Below, piece by piece: positions 1-8,016 of a DNA stretch of 64,000 nt (positions are counted from its first letter, which is position 1; every line of letters begins with the position of its first letter). Made by a program: the position numbers and the translations under genes. A model generated the notes under the pieces. The model did not search any database, was not told where the DNA came from, and saw only the letters and a program-made list of their open reading frames with translations. The DNA is from Pseudonocardiales bacterium (GTDB lineage: Bacteria; Actinomycetota; Actinomycetes; Mycobacteriales; Pseudonocardiaceae): the NCBI GenBank assembly GCA_019247305.1, contig JAFAPC010000178.1, positions 1-64,000 of the forward strand, written 5' to 3'.

Positions 1-1747
1 CAGCTTCCGCCTCCTGCAACTGCCCCAGCTCACGCAGCACGAGCGCGAGGTTGTTGCGGCTTTTCAGGGTGTCGGGATGCTCCTCACCCAACACCCGCCG
101 CCGGATCTGAAGCACAGCGCGGTGCTCAGCCTCCGCCTCCTCCCACCACCCCAAATCGCGCAGCACGTTCGCGAGGTTGTTGCGGTTGGTCAGGGTGTCG
201 GGATGCTCCTCACCCAACACCCGCCGCCGGATCTGAAGCACAGCGCGGTGCTCAGCCTCCGCCTCCTCCCACCGCCCCAGCTCGCCCAGCACGAGCGCGA
301 CGTTGTTGCGGCTTTTCAGGGTGTTCGGGTGCTCCTCGCCATGCTCGTCTCGTCGGGCGTCGTGTGCCTGGGTACAGGCTTGCGCGGCGAGGGGGTAGCG
401 GCCCTGGGTGTAGGCCACGTACGCGATGCTGTCGGCGTCATCTGCCGTGGCATGGCGTAACGCGCTGATCACTACCTGCTCCGGCACACGCTCGGTCTGA
501 TCCACTCTGCGCTGGGTCTGGTCGAGGAGGTAGTCGAACACCCGCACCGCATCGGTGTTGGTGTCGGTGATCGGTTGGAGTAGCGCGGTCGTGGAGCGTC
601 GGGGTCGGGTGGCCCAGGCCCACGCCTGCTCCAGGCTCTCGGGGCGCAGCCGGTGCCCACCCCGCTTCTCCAGATACCCCTCGTGCACCTCCGTCACCAA
701 CCCTCGGGGCAGAACACTCCCATATCCGGCGCGACGACAATCGATTGCTGCGGTCACCAAGGCGGCACCGCGCGGGTTCGCCCCAGCATCCCAAGCGTTG
801 TCCAGGTCTCGCAGCAGCTCTGGTCCGGCCGCGAGGTATTCTGCGATCCCGTACTCCCCGGCGTGCTCCAGCGCATCAGCGATTCGCCTATCCCAGGTGC
901 GGGCCCGAGCCCGGTCCTGCTCCGCCGGGCTGAACAGCCGCTCCAGCCCGATCCGCTCGGCCTGTTCCAGCGTTTGACGCACCTGGTGGATCATCTCCCG
1001 CGCGCTGGCCTCCACCGCCTCCGGGTCCTCGGCGAATCGGCGCTCCTCCACCGCTCGTAACGTCGCCAGAATCACCCGATGATGCCCCTCACCAGAGAGC
1101 ACGCGGCTGATTTGCGTCGGTGTCAGCCCCCCACCAGGACCCAGGAACTGCTCCAGATCATTGAGCCACAGCACACACTTCGTGGTCTGCGCGGCCCTTC
1201 CGACCGCAGCGCCCAGCGCGTCCCGATTGGCCGGGGCGATCACGACGTGATCGGCTAACGTGGCCGTCATCGCCTCGTAGGCGCTCCGGGACTTCCCCGC
1301 GGTGGAGTGCCCGACCACGAGCACAAACCCACCCCGGGCCAGGGCTTCCCGAAGCTGCTCATCCTTATCGCGCGGCACGTAGGCCGGCACCCGCGACCCC
1401 GCCGCCACCTCCCCACCACTCCCGCCCACCGGCTCAGCAGGAGCACTGGGATGCACCCCTAACCCAATCGGGTCCGTGATCTCCCGAACCCGTGGCATCC
1501 GACCCGAGGCCAGGACCCGACACCCGTCTTCGACCTTCCAGGACTGCTCATCGCGACGCTGCGCCACCCGCTTGTAGTGCTCCTGCCACCGGGCAGCTAC
1601 CGCCACCCCCACCCCGGCTATCACCGTCGCGCCGCTCAGCACCCACCCATTGGCCACGCCCGCAGCCCGCACCACCCCAGGAACCGCCGCCAGAACCGCC
1701 AGCCCGACCACCAGCAGCAGGACCCGACGCTCCCGCCACGTCCCCAT
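1..1747 (-). CDS. Membrane-anchored P-loop NTPase with TPR repeats (partial, C-terminus off the left edge)
   Basis: The gene reads leftward and leaves the window, so at least 582 codons are present and the C-terminus is unseen. I chose the ATG at 1747, and the frame stays open to the edge. Two hydrophobic segments lie at about residues 8-30 and 35-52, then a basic linker. A P-loop-like GHSTAGKS is at residues 146-153, just after VPRDKDEQLREAL, as in actinobacterial NTPase-TPR signalling proteins. From about residue 450 to the edge run tandem 42-residue repeats (126-bp units) with the RRRVLGEEHPDTL core of kinesin-light-chain-like TPRs. Neighbouring repeats are nearly identical in DNA, so copy number may vary. 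The role is probably protein-protein signalling; the substrate is unknown. It may be cargo of the integrative element to its right. A decayed relative lies at 42671-42930. Confidence 0.75.
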   Translation of the reverse strand, partial: MGTWRERRVLLLVVGLAVLAAVPGVVRAAGVANGWVLSGATVIAGVGVAVAARWQEHYKRVAQRRDEQSWKVEDGCRVLASGRMPRVREITDPIGLGVHPSAPAEPVGGSGGEVAAGSRVPAYVPRDKDEQLREALARGGFVLVVGHSTAGKSRSAYEAMTATLADHVVIAPANRDALGAAVGRAAQTTKCVLWLNDLEQFLGPGGGLTPTQISRVLSGEGHHRVILATLRAVEERRFAEDPEAVEASAREMIHQVRQTLEQAERIGLERLFSPAEQDRARARTWDRRIADALEHAGEYGIAEYLAAGPELLRDLDNAWDAGANPRGAALVTAAIDCRRAGYGSVLPRGLVTEVHEGYLEKRGGHRLRPESLEQAWAWATRPRRSTTALLQPITDTNTDAVRVFDYLLDQTQRRVDQTERVPEQVVISALRHATADDADSIAYVAYTQGRYPLAAQACTQAHDARRDEHGEEHPNTLKSRNNVALVLGELGRWEEAEAEHRAVLQIRRRVLGEEHPDTLTNRNNLANVLRDLGWWEEAEAEHRAVLQIRRRVLGEEHPDTLKSRNNLALVLRELGQLQEAEA

Positions 1748-2134
1748 CCACCCACTCCCACCACCCCACCAAGGGGAACGCCATCACCCACCGCATTACC
1801 CCATAGTCTGCCCACACCCCACACCATCTGCCCATACCGGTTGAACCGCCCCGATCTCCACCTCATCGACACAACCTCGCACCGGGTGCACAACCGATCA
1901 TCATCAACGAGCCATCAGCCGCAAGTCGCACTCCTAGTCGGAGTTCGTCGAACCTATGTCCGCTGACCGTGAGAGACGACGCACACATGAGGGCGGTATG
2001 GACGGACCTGAACTGAGATCCCGACTGAGACCTCGGCAGATGCCTATTGCACCGTTCACCGGGCCGTTGACCCCGCTGCCCGGGGGGCCAAGCAGTGTGT
2101 TCCGCCCCCGGAGGCTGATCATGGAACACCCGGT

Positions 2135-2315
2135 CAGGGCGCTACCCGGGTCGAGGGGGGAGGGGTCTACCGCCCCCGCTACCCGCACCCTGGGGACCGA
2201 CGAGGGGTAGCGGGGGGCGCTACCCCGGTAGACCCCCCGGGTAGCGGGGTCTGACCTGCGAGGTAGCGGGGGGTAGACCCCTGCCAGCGCTCCTCCGCCT
2301 GAGCCCGCTACCGCG
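2135..2315. repeat. Cluster of GGTAGCGGGG direct and inverted repeats
   Basis: At least three forward copies of GGTAGCGGGG (near 2207, 2240 and 2262) and several inverse copies of the form CCCGCTACC (near 2142, 2176, 2218 and 2304) crowd into about 180 bp. They are interleaved with GGTCTACC/GGTAGACC elements. Dense short repeats in both orientations next to a repressor gene look like a multi-site operator or a replication/transfer origin. The half-site GGTCTA also occurs in the gap in front of the GntR gene. Confidence 0.6.
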
Positions 2316-2589
2316 CTCTCACGGGGGGCGACGGGGACATCGGGGACGCCACCCAGGCCACCAACGGCTGGCGGCCACGGTGAATCGAGGCTTACCGCTG
2401 AGGATGGCGCCTCCGACCAGGCACGCCGTGGGTGGCAGGCCACGCCATGACCCCCGTGATCGCAACCAGAGAGCCGACGTATTCAGCGCCACCATGCTGA
2501 CACGGGGGGATGCCCGGCCGACCCGGACCGCGGGCAAGCGTTCCAACACGTCGAAAGGAGCACGAGAGCGCTTGCCCAGTGTCCCGCTG

Positions 2590-2800
2590 CCGCGACCGTG
2601 AGGTGAGGACGCCACGGGGAGTTGCCCGGGGAGGCGCCCGGGGAGCCGGGGAGTTCTCCCCGCCACCTCCCCGACCCCAACTCCCCCGCACGACCAGCCC
2701 AAACACCCACCGGGGAGGCGGCTGCCCGTCCCGTGAAAACCCCGCTGACACCCCAAAAACCGGGGTTGGGAGGAGGTGGTCTCAACCTCCCCCACCGAGG
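2590..2800. repeat. Non-coding module A, homologous to module B at 7540-7735
   Basis: In order the module has GGGGAGTTCTCCCC, then CCACCTCCC, then ACCCCAACTCCC, a CACAAACACCC-like stretch (AAACACCCACC here), GGGAGGC, and finally a small hairpin CCCCAAAAACCGGGG (2752-2766). Module B shows the same blocks in the same order. No coding potential is conserved between the two, so the similarity is at the DNA or RNA level: operator, leader RNA, or a single-strand/transfer origin. Confidence 0.6.
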
Positions 2801-2826
2801 AATCTGGTGGAAAGGAGCACGGGAGC

Positions 2827-2979
2827 ATGTCTCCACGTCCTCGCCCCCGTGACGAGCTGCTCAGGGCCCAGACGGGTGATCACCAAGAAGCCTCTACCTG
2901 GTCCCGCTGGGTAGGGGGTAAGGGGGAAAGCCCGGTGTTCTCCGCTCCACCTCTCTACGGCGCTCTCAGGACGCGCTGA
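2827..2979 (+). CDS. Possible 50-residue protein of unknown function
   Basis: An ATG at 2827 follows AAAGGAG at 2811 by about 10 bases and opens a 50-codon frame rich in Arg, Pro and Ser. It sits just downstream of module A, as the excisionase gene sits downstream of module B. I recognise no family. It may be only an accidental ORF in GC-rich DNA. Confidence 0.2.
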   Translation: MSPRPRPRDELLRAQTGDHQEASTWSRWVGGKGESPVFSAPPLYGALRTR

Positions 2980-3061
2980 GAGGCACCATGCCGCCCTACG
3001 TGGCCCACCCCGACCCACCCAGCTGGCAGGACAACACGTACCCGCACTACCGACCGCGATG

Positions 3062-3835
3062 TCAGTCAATGGGGACAACGTAGGCGAAGCTATGGCGGTC
3101 GGCAGCAAATAAGAAAATGGTCACTTCGACAGGTTTTTCCGTTTCGTCATAAATCGTTCGAACTAACTCGACTACTGGTGTACCCGGGACAAGCCGGAGG
3201 GCTACCGTCTCGTGCGGCGTCGGCATTCGCGCTACAAGTTCTTCGACGGCAACGTCGAGCGCGACCCCCAAATCCTCGGCGAGGTAGGCGTGAGTCCCGT
3301 TGGCAGGTTGAACGTGCTCAGCCAGTGTCGTTCCATCGACAAGCGCGTGAGTGAAGTAACTACGTGCGGTCTGGGCTACTTCCCCGTCGATTGACAATAC
3401 GTAGCTTCGCCGTACCACGTTTGTACCGTCAGGAACGCCCAAGCGTTCCGCCACCTCTTTCGGTGCGGACACGCTGGCGACCTCGGTCAGTTCGGAGGAC
3501 CGTTGGAAGCTTTGTGCGGCTGCTTCCGCTTCTAGCGGCGCCGTTGCTGGCGGGCGACGGGACCGAAGGTGCCTCGTGGAGCCCATCCGACGAAGCCTCC
3601 GGGGCCTGCGGACGAAGACGCCGCTGCCCTGCCTCGCTACGACCAGTCCCTCAGACTTGAGCTGGTCTAAGGCTTGCCGGACGGTTCCCTGGGCGGTGCC
3701 GAACTCGTCAACCAAGCTGCGGACGGACGGCAGGGCCGCGCCGTCGGGAAGGTCCCCGTCCGCAATTCTTCGTCGCAGAACGTCCGCGATCTGTAGGTAG
3801 GCGGGGGTCGGGTCGGACGGGTTGATGGTGCTCAC
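3062..3835 (-). CDS. GntR-family (HutC/UTRA) transcriptional repressor of the integrative element
   Basis: 257 residues. An N-terminal winged helix (about residues 8-75) carries the GntR signature LPSVRSLVDEFGTAQGTVRQ and GLVVARQGSGVFV. A basic Arg-rich linker and a UTRA-type effector domain (about residues 95-255) follow, the latter with VVRRSYVLSIDG and EELVARMPTPHE. The layout matches KorSA-like regulators of actinomycete integrative elements. The gene is divergent from the HTH operon that starts at 4032, and the 196-bp gap between them has palindromes that it may bind. By analogy it represses the replication/excision operon and itself; the ligand is unknown. Confidence 0.85.
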   Translation of the reverse strand: MSTINPSDPTPAYLQIADVLRRRIADGDLPDGAALPSVRSLVDEFGTAQGTVRQALDQLKSEGLVVARQGSGVFVRRPRRLRRMGSTRHLRSRRPPATAPLEAEAAAQSFQRSSELTEVASVSAPKEVAERLGVPDGTNVVRRSYVLSIDGEVAQTARSYFTHALVDGTTLAEHVQPANGTHAYLAEDLGVALDVAVEELVARMPTPHETVALRLVPGTPVVELVRTIYDETEKPVEVTIFLFAADRHSFAYVVPID

Positions 3836-3860
3836 GACGGATCAATCCTCCCACGCCTCA

Positions 3861-3930
3861 CTAGGACCTGGTCCAGCCTACTCGGCGTAGTTGACACAGA
3901 CACTGGTCTAGTGCACTATCACAGTTGACA
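3861..3930 (+). promoter_or_regulatory. Divergent promoter/operator region of the integrative element
   Basis: A -35 TTGACA (3891-3896), a 17-bp spacer and a -10 CACTAT (3914-3919) point rightward to the operon beginning at 4032. A second TTGACA follows at 3925. The perfect palindrome GGACCTGGTCC (3864-3874) and the imperfect CACTGGTCTAGTG (3901-3913), which lies within the spacer, are good candidate operators for the adjacent GntR protein. Confidence 0.6.
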
Positions 3931-4031
3931 CGGCCGCGATGCGAGCAGCTGCGGCCGTGGCAGGAGACAGAGAAGCCCCGGCGGTGTTGTGAGCACCGGC
4001 CGGGGCGTACATCGAGCTTGGAGGTTCATCG

Positions 4032-4424
4032 ATGCAGGTTGAGGATACCCGCAACTACCGGGTTGCGGAGGTGGCTGAGCACTTCAACGTGTCAGTCTCG
4101 ACGATCTACCGGGCGATTGAGTCCGGGCAGTTGGATGCGTTGCGATTGGGCACGGCGGTGCGGGTGCCCGGTTGGGCGGTGCTGGCCTACACGGAGGTGT
4201 GTGGCGAGGCGGCGTACCAGGCCGCCCTACCCCCCGTGCCAGCCAAGGGCGAGGCGGAGCTGACCCCACGGCAGGCGGATGGGATGGACTGCGTGCTCTG
4301 CGGAGCAGATTTCCTGACGACCGGGGTCTCGCATCAGCCGGTGGGCCGGTCAGAGGGTGGGTCGCAGGGGTTCGCCTGTACCCAGCACGACAGCGGTGAG
4401 GCCCGGGCGGAGGTGGCCCGGTGA
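4032..4424 (+). CDS. Excisionase/MerR-like helix-turn-helix protein with a C-terminal CxxC
   Basis: 130 residues. Residues 7-60 (YRVAEVAEHFNVSVSTIYRA, then GQLDALRLGTAVRVPGWAV) form an HTH_17 DNA-binding domain of the excisionase type. The tail has CVLC near residue 92 and a later Cys-His pair (CTQH), possibly a small metal site. It is the first gene of a tightly coupled rightward operon, and the next gene starts 4 bases before its stop. Because a second excisionase-like gene sits directly before the integrase, this one is more likely a transcription factor controlling the element. Start: ATG at 4032, 13 bases after a weak GGAGG. Confidence 0.7.
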   Translation: MQVEDTRNYRVAEVAEHFNVSVSTIYRAIESGQLDALRLGTAVRVPGWAVLAYTEVCGEAAYQAALPPVPAKGEAELTPRQADGMDCVLCGADFLTTGVSHQPVGRSEGGSQGFACTQHDSGEARAEVAR

Positions 4425-4822
4425 GCACCCTGGAGACGACTCAGGAGCATTTGACCACGGCGGCGCTGAACGGCCATTCGGTCGTGGTGCATCAGGCGCA
4501 CCGCATCGCCGGCCACCGGTACGGGCCGGTGCTGGTGACGGTGAGCGCCCCGGTCACGCTGACCCTGGAGGAAATGACCGCCCTGCTCTACACGTTGGCA
4601 ACCACGCACCGGTGGTCGGACGACCCACTAAAAGACCTCAACAACGACGCGACCGTCCGCGACTTCGTCGCCCACTCTCTGATCAACGACGGCTGCCTGG
4701 CGGTCGACGACGCCATGGCCGGAGCCTTCGGTGCGGGGGACGTGGACCTGCTGGGGTACTGCCGGGCGCGCGCCCTCACCGTCTTCACCTCCAGTGCGGA
4801 TGTGGGGGAGGTGGCTCGGTGA
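4421..4822 (+). CDS. Conserved element protein of unknown function (paralogue A)
   Basis: 133 residues; the GTG start overlaps the previous stop (GTGA). I do not recognise a named domain. Its core, GPVLVTVSAPVTLTLEEMTA followed by a short acidic helix and an YCRARALTVF ending, is shared with the next gene (TVTAPISLTPIDLA and YCHQRATTVF), so the two are tandem paralogues. It appears soluble with mixed alpha/beta composition. The operon position between an HTH gene and the replication ATPase suggests a role in maintenance or regulation of the element, but the sequence does not show which. Confidence 0.65.
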   Translation: MSTLETTQEHLTTAALNGHSVVVHQAHRIAGHRYGPVLVTVSAPVTLTLEEMTALLYTLATTHRWSDDPLKDLNNDATVRDFVAHSLINDGCLAVDDAMAGAFGAGDVDLLGYCRARALTVFTSSADVGEVAR

Positions 4823-5286
4823 AGACCCTCCCCCCGCAGGCGAAGCTCCTCGATCCGGGTGAGGAGTGCACCATCGCCTACGTCAACGGGCACGCCCTGT
4901 TCGCTGACCAGGAACACCGGTGGTGCGCCACCACCGATGCCTCGGGTGGGGGTGAGCCGGTGGTGTGCACGGTCACCGCCCCGATCAGCCTTACCCCCAT
5001 CGACCTGGCCGTGATCCTGTATCACTGGGGCACCGACTATGAGGACCTCGCCGCCGACGACACCGTGCGCACCCTGATCGCCGAAGCAGTCATCAACTGG
5101 GGCTCCCGCCACCTCGCCGACCTCCGAGCCGAGCTGCGCGCATCGCCCCCTAGCGGGGCGGATGCCCGGTTCTGGGCCTACTGCCACCAGCGGGCCACCA
5201 CCGTGTTCAGCACCACCCCCCAGGCACCCCACCAGGGGCAGCCCCCAGTGAGGGCCCCGAGGAGCACTCATGGGGTGGTGCGGTGA
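4819..5286 (+). CDS. Conserved element protein of unknown function (paralogue B)
   Basis: 155 residues from GTG at 4819, which overlaps the stop of paralogue A by four bases. The frame is open further upstream, but the overlap start gives the homologous alignment with paralogue A. Shared blocks are the N-terminal NGHAL/NGHSV segment, the TVTAPISLTP strand, an acidic segment around DTVRTLIAEAVIN and the YCHQRATTVF end. The last 25 residues are Pro/Gln rich. No catalytic motif is visible. Confidence 0.65.
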   Translation: MKTLPPQAKLLDPGEECTIAYVNGHALFADQEHRWCATTDASGGGEPVVCTVTAPISLTPIDLAVILYHWGTDYEDLAADDTVRTLIAEAVINWGSRHLADLRAELRASPPSGADARFWAYCHQRATTVFSTTPQAPHQGQPPVRAPRSTHGVVR

Positions 5287-5885
5287 TGGCTACCCCGTTG
5301 AAGGCCGCCCGACTCGCCCGGGGCTGGACTCACCCGCAGACGATCGAGCGGATGCGCCAGGTCGCCGCCACCCTGGGCGAGGAGATCCCGCTGCGGGGGA
5401 TGCGGGTGCAGCTGTCCACCTGGGAGAACGGACACCGCTACCCGTGTGCGTTCTACCGGCGGCTGTTCTGCCAGCTCTACCACCGCACCCCCGAACAACT
5501 CGGATTCTCACCCCCACACAGGGGAGCTGACACGCGGGGGGTGGGCATCGAGGTCATGACCGCCCTGCTCTACACCGCACCCCTCACCCTCGCCGAGCTG
5601 CGGGTCGTGCCCCCAGCCCGAGTGCGCCTCTACACCGACGTCGCCCTCGCCGATCCCCGCACCCCCACTCCGACGGAGCTCACCACGGGGCTGCGGCGGG
5701 CCTGTCGGGAGGGGCCGGCGTGGCTGGACTGGGAACGCCTGCGGGCCTGTGAGCACGCCGCCCACCGAGCCCACACCACAACCTGGCCCGTCCCCGTGGC
5801 GGGGCGGGTACCGGACTGGGTCACCAGCGGGCGACTCGTCGGCTCGGGCATCGCCGTGGCGGTGTTCACCACCGAGTCCGCCTGA
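5286..5885 (+). CDS. XRE-like helix-turn-helix protein of the integrative element
   Basis: 199 residues; ATG at 5286 overlaps the upstream stop (TGATG). The N-terminal 75 residues look like an XRE/lambda-repressor HTH with a widened loop: LKAARLARGWTHPQTIERM, then MRVQLSTWENGHRYP. The last part, GVIDxxRxG-like in ordinary XRE proteins, is here WENGHRYPCAFYRRLFCQLY. The remaining 120 residues are of unknown function. It is the last gene of the operon before the iteron-like repeats, so a regulator or initiator partner of the replication ATPase is plausible. Confidence 0.6.
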   Translation: MATPLKAARLARGWTHPQTIERMRQVAATLGEEIPLRGMRVQLSTWENGHRYPCAFYRRLFCQLYHRTPEQLGFSPPHRGADTRGVGIEVMTALLYTAPLTLAELRVVPPARVRLYTDVALADPRTPTPTELTTGLRRACREGPAWLDWERLRACEHAAHRAHTTTWPVPVAGRVPDWVTSGRLVGSGIAVAVFTTESA

Positions 5886-5898
5886 TCCCCCGGGCGGC

Positions 5899-5966
5899 GT
5901 TCACCACAGCCGTTCACCACACCGTTCACCAGGCCGTGTCCAAGACGGGCCCGCACCCGTTCACAC
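5899..5966. repeat. GTTCACCA iteron-like repeats upstream of the replication ATPase
   Basis: GTTCACCA occurs at 5899, 5912 and 5924, and a variant GTTCACAC at 5959. The first three are spaced 13 and 12 bp apart, about one helical turn. They fall in the only sizeable gap of the operon, just before the RepA-like ATPase gene. This is the usual place for iterons or an initiator-binding operator. Confidence 0.55.
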
Positions 5967-6051
5967 CCGCCTGAGCTCCGGATGCGCTGAACCCCGTGCT
6001 GACACGGGCTGGCTTGGCGACCGCTCTGCACTGTTCATGAAAGGAAGTGTT

Positions 6052-7464
6052 GTGCCTGCATCGACCAGTCCCGGGCCCTCGGGCCGGTGGTTGCGCGCCG
6101 TGGAGGACCACCCCCCAGCGTGCCAGCCCCACCCACCCCACGACCCGCTCCAGCCCGACCAGGGTGGGCCCGGGCGGGCCGGGGGCGGCTCGACGAGCGA
6201 GGAGCATGCGGGCCGGCGGGTGCGACTGACCCCGGCCTCGGCGATCCGGCTGCGGCGGGTGTCCTGGTTGTGGGAAGGGCGCATCCCGACCGGTGCGGTG
6301 ACGGTGGTCCCCGGCCGGGAAGGCACGGGAAAGTCGCTCCTGCTGGCGTGGCTCGCGGGACAGGTCACCCGGGGTGAGCTGCCTGGCTGCCGGGAGGGTG
6401 GTCCTCGGGCGGTGGTGTACGCGGCCAGTGAGGACTCCTGGGCCCACACCATCGCCCCCCGCCTGCACGCCGCGGGCGCGGACCTGGACCTGGTGTACCG
6501 GGTGGATGTGGAGCAGAACGGCAGGATTAGCCAGCTCACCCTCCCCCTGGACTGCGCCGGGCTCGCGACAGAGATTTCCGCCCGGGGGGCGGTGTTGCTG
6601 GCGGCAGATCCGTTGTTGTCCCTGATTCACTCCTCGATCGACACCCACCGAGACCGGGATTTACGCACCGCCTTAGAACCCCTCGTCGCCCTAGCGGACT
6701 CAACAGGGTGTGCGGTGGTCGGTTTGGCGCATTTCAACAAATCCGACAGCACCGACGCGCTGAACCTGATTACCGGCTCCCGAGCGTTCTCCGCCGTGGC
6801 CCGCGCCGTCATCGCGATCGCACGGGATACCGAGGCCGACGACGGCTCGTGTGTCCTGTCCCAAGCAAAAAACAACCTCGGTCGCCTGGATCTGCCCTCA
6901 CTCCGATATGTCATCGACAGTGTCGAGGTGGCCACGGAGGAGGGCCCGGCCAGTGTCGGACGAGTGCGATTTTCTGGGGAGTCCCCGCGCAGCGTGACCG
7001 ACATTCTGACTGCGGGCCACACCGATGAGGAATCCCGGGCGGAACGCCACGCTGCGGCCGACTGGCTGGCGGACTACCTCACTCAGTCCGGCGGAGCGGC
7101 CCCCTGGGCCGAGATCCGCACAGCCGCCCGGGCCGAGGGCATCACTCCCCGGACCCTGCAACGAGCCCGCCCCCGAGCCGGCGTCACCACGACCCGGGAG
7201 GGCTTCGGCTCCGGCGCGGTCTGGCGACTGGACCCCGACCCTCAATCGCGCCATTCGCGCCATTCGCGCCACGCTGCGGGAGCTGGCGCCAATGGCGCCA
7301 CTGTGGCGCCAATGGGGAGCACCCCGAACCCGCTCACCCCGCACCAGGCGCCATTCGCGCCACACTCGCGCCATTCGTGCCAGGACCCAGAACGTGGCGC
7401 GAATGGCGCGAATGGCGCCACTGGGCCCGACCCGAGCACCGGTGATCCTGCGGGCACGCCATGA
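6052..7464 (+). CDS. RepA-like AAA ATPase (putative replicative helicase/initiator of the element)
   Basis: I place the start at GTG 6052, 6 bases after AAAGGAAG; the frame is open upstream to 5749 but overlaps the previous gene. 470 residues. The RecA-like AAA_25 core has Walker A GREGTGKS, Walker B GAVLLAADPLLSL and the sensor region VVGLAHFNKSDSTDA followed by GSRAFSAVARAV, all typical of RepA-type hexameric helicases of plasmids and phages. A winged-helix-like segment follows (PWAEIRTAARAEGITPRTLQ). The last 100 residues are low complexity because the DNA consists of GCGCCATTC-type repeats. Together with the iterons upstream, it is the likely replication protein of this integrative element. 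Confidence 0.75.
   Translation: MPASTSPGPSGRWLRAVEDHPPACQPHPPHDPLQPDQGGPGRAGGGSTSEEHAGRRVRLTPASAIRLRRVSWLWEGRIPTGAVTVVPGREGTGKSLLLAWLAGQVTRGELPGCREGGPRAVVYAASEDSWAHTIAPRLHAAGADLDLVYRVDVEQNGRISQLTLPLDCAGLATEISARGAVLLAADPLLSLIHSSIDTHRDRDLRTALEPLVALADSTGCAVVGLAHFNKSDSTDALNLITGSRAFSAVARAVIAIARDTEADDGSCVLSQAKNNLGRLDLPSLRYVIDSVEVATEEGPASVGRVRFSGESPRSVTDILTAGHTDEESRAERHAAADWLADYLTQSGGAAPWAEIRTAARAEGITPRTLQRARPRAGVTTTREGFGSGAVWRLDPDPQSRHSRHSRHAAGAGANGATVAPMGSTPNPLTPHQAPFAPHSRHSCQDPERGANGANGATGPDPSTGDPAGTP
7245..7425. repeat. TGGCGCGAA/TTCGCGCCA repeat field within the 3' end of the ATPase gene
   Basis: TTCGCGCCA-type units (GCGCCATTC) recur at 7247, 7256 and 7359-7375. Near 7298-7315 the symmetric GGCGCCA form appears with AATGG/CTGTGG spacers. 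At 7394-7420 the inverse form (GGCGCGAATGG) appears three times. The repeats spoil the protein composition (runs of Ser-Arg-His and Gly-Ala-Asn), which suggests selection on DNA: an origin embedded in the rep gene, or a selfish repeat. Confidence 0.6.
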
Positions 7465-7539
7465 CCACTCACACCCCAACAGCCAATACGGGGGGCCCTG
7501 CACACACACGCCGACCCCGCGCCCAGAGCGGGTGGCACG

Positions 7540-7735
7540 CACCGTGACCACACCAGCAGGGAGGCACCCCAGGGAGGCCAGGGAGTTCTCCCTACCACCT
7601 CCCTCACCCCAACTCCCTGCCCTGACCTGCACAAACACCCCTCAGGGAGGCAGTCGCCACCCACCCGAACCCGGCTCACAGCCCCGAAATACGGGGTCAG
7701 GACCGCGGCAGGAAGAACTCCCTCCCTGACGTCAA
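7540..7735. repeat. Non-coding module B, homologous to module A at 2590-2800
   Basis: It carries the same ordered blocks as module A: GGGAGTTCTCCC (7580-7591), CCACCTCCC, ACCCCAACTCCC, ACAAACACCC, GGGAGGC and a terminal hairpin CCCCGAAATACGGGG (7682-7696). The loop sequence differs from module A but the stem is kept, so the structure is conserved more than the sequence. It lies directly upstream of the excisionase gene and may control excision. Confidence 0.6.
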
Positions 7736-7758
7736 CGCACGAAGACAAGGAACTCATC

Positions 7759-8016
7759 GTGACGGACAGTGACACCGGCACGCCCGGGGTGAGGCCAGCC
7801 CCCATGACCCCGATCACCACGGTAGAGGAGACCGACGTGCAGTTGTACCGGGTCGTGGATGCGATGCGGATCTTGAGCCTGAGCCGGACCGTCATCTTCG
7901 AGCAGATGCGCTCCGGCCGGCTTCGCTCGGTCAAGCAGGGACGTACCCGACTCATCCCCGCACCAGCCATCAAGGACTACGTGGCACTGCTCGAACAGGA
8001 GGCCAGGGCCGCCTGA
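7759..8016 (+). CDS. xis: Excisionase (Xis), HTH_17 family
   Basis: 85 residues from GTG 7759, preceded by AAGGA at 7746. Residues 29-80 (YRVVDAMRILSLSRTVIFEQ, then GRLRSVKQGRTRLIPAPAI) form a MerR/excisionase-type winged HTH. It ends one base into the integrase ATG (TGATG overlap), so the two are translationally coupled. It is expected to bind the att arms and direct the integrase toward excision. Confidence 0.85.
   Translation: MTDSDTGTPGVRPAPMTPITTVEETDVQLYRVVDAMRILSLSRTVIFEQMRSGRLRSVKQGRTRLIPAPAIKDYVALLEQEARAA

Larger units (their letters stand above)
1748..3061. other. 1.3-kb region without a convincing gene
   Basis: This stretch separates the TPR gene from the GntR repressor. I see no long ORF with a good ribosome binding site. 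What it does hold is a dense cluster of GGTAGCGGGG-type repeats (2135-2315), a structured module that recurs at 7.5-7.7 kb (2590-2800), and at most one tiny ORF (2827-2979). The motif AAAGGAGCACG followed by AGAGC or GGAGC occurs at 2560 and again at 2811, suggesting local duplication of a leader. A replication, transfer or incompatibility region of the integrative element would fit, but that is inference. Confidence 0.5.

Noticed and set aside
1-330. Regularly spaced near-identical repeats resembling a CRISPR array
   Set aside because: The 126-bp units translate on the minus strand as 42-residue TPR motifs within one open frame; there are no variable spacers of CRISPR size.
3925-4263. Plus-strand ORF within the HTH gene region
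   Set aside because: It is an out-of-frame shadow of the HTH gene at 4032-4424, with an Arg/Pro-rich composition.
5749-6051. Upstream part of the RepA-like frame (start at 5749)
   Set aside because: It overlaps the preceding gene by 137 bp and crosses the iteron-like repeats. GTG 6052 has a good ribosome binding site.
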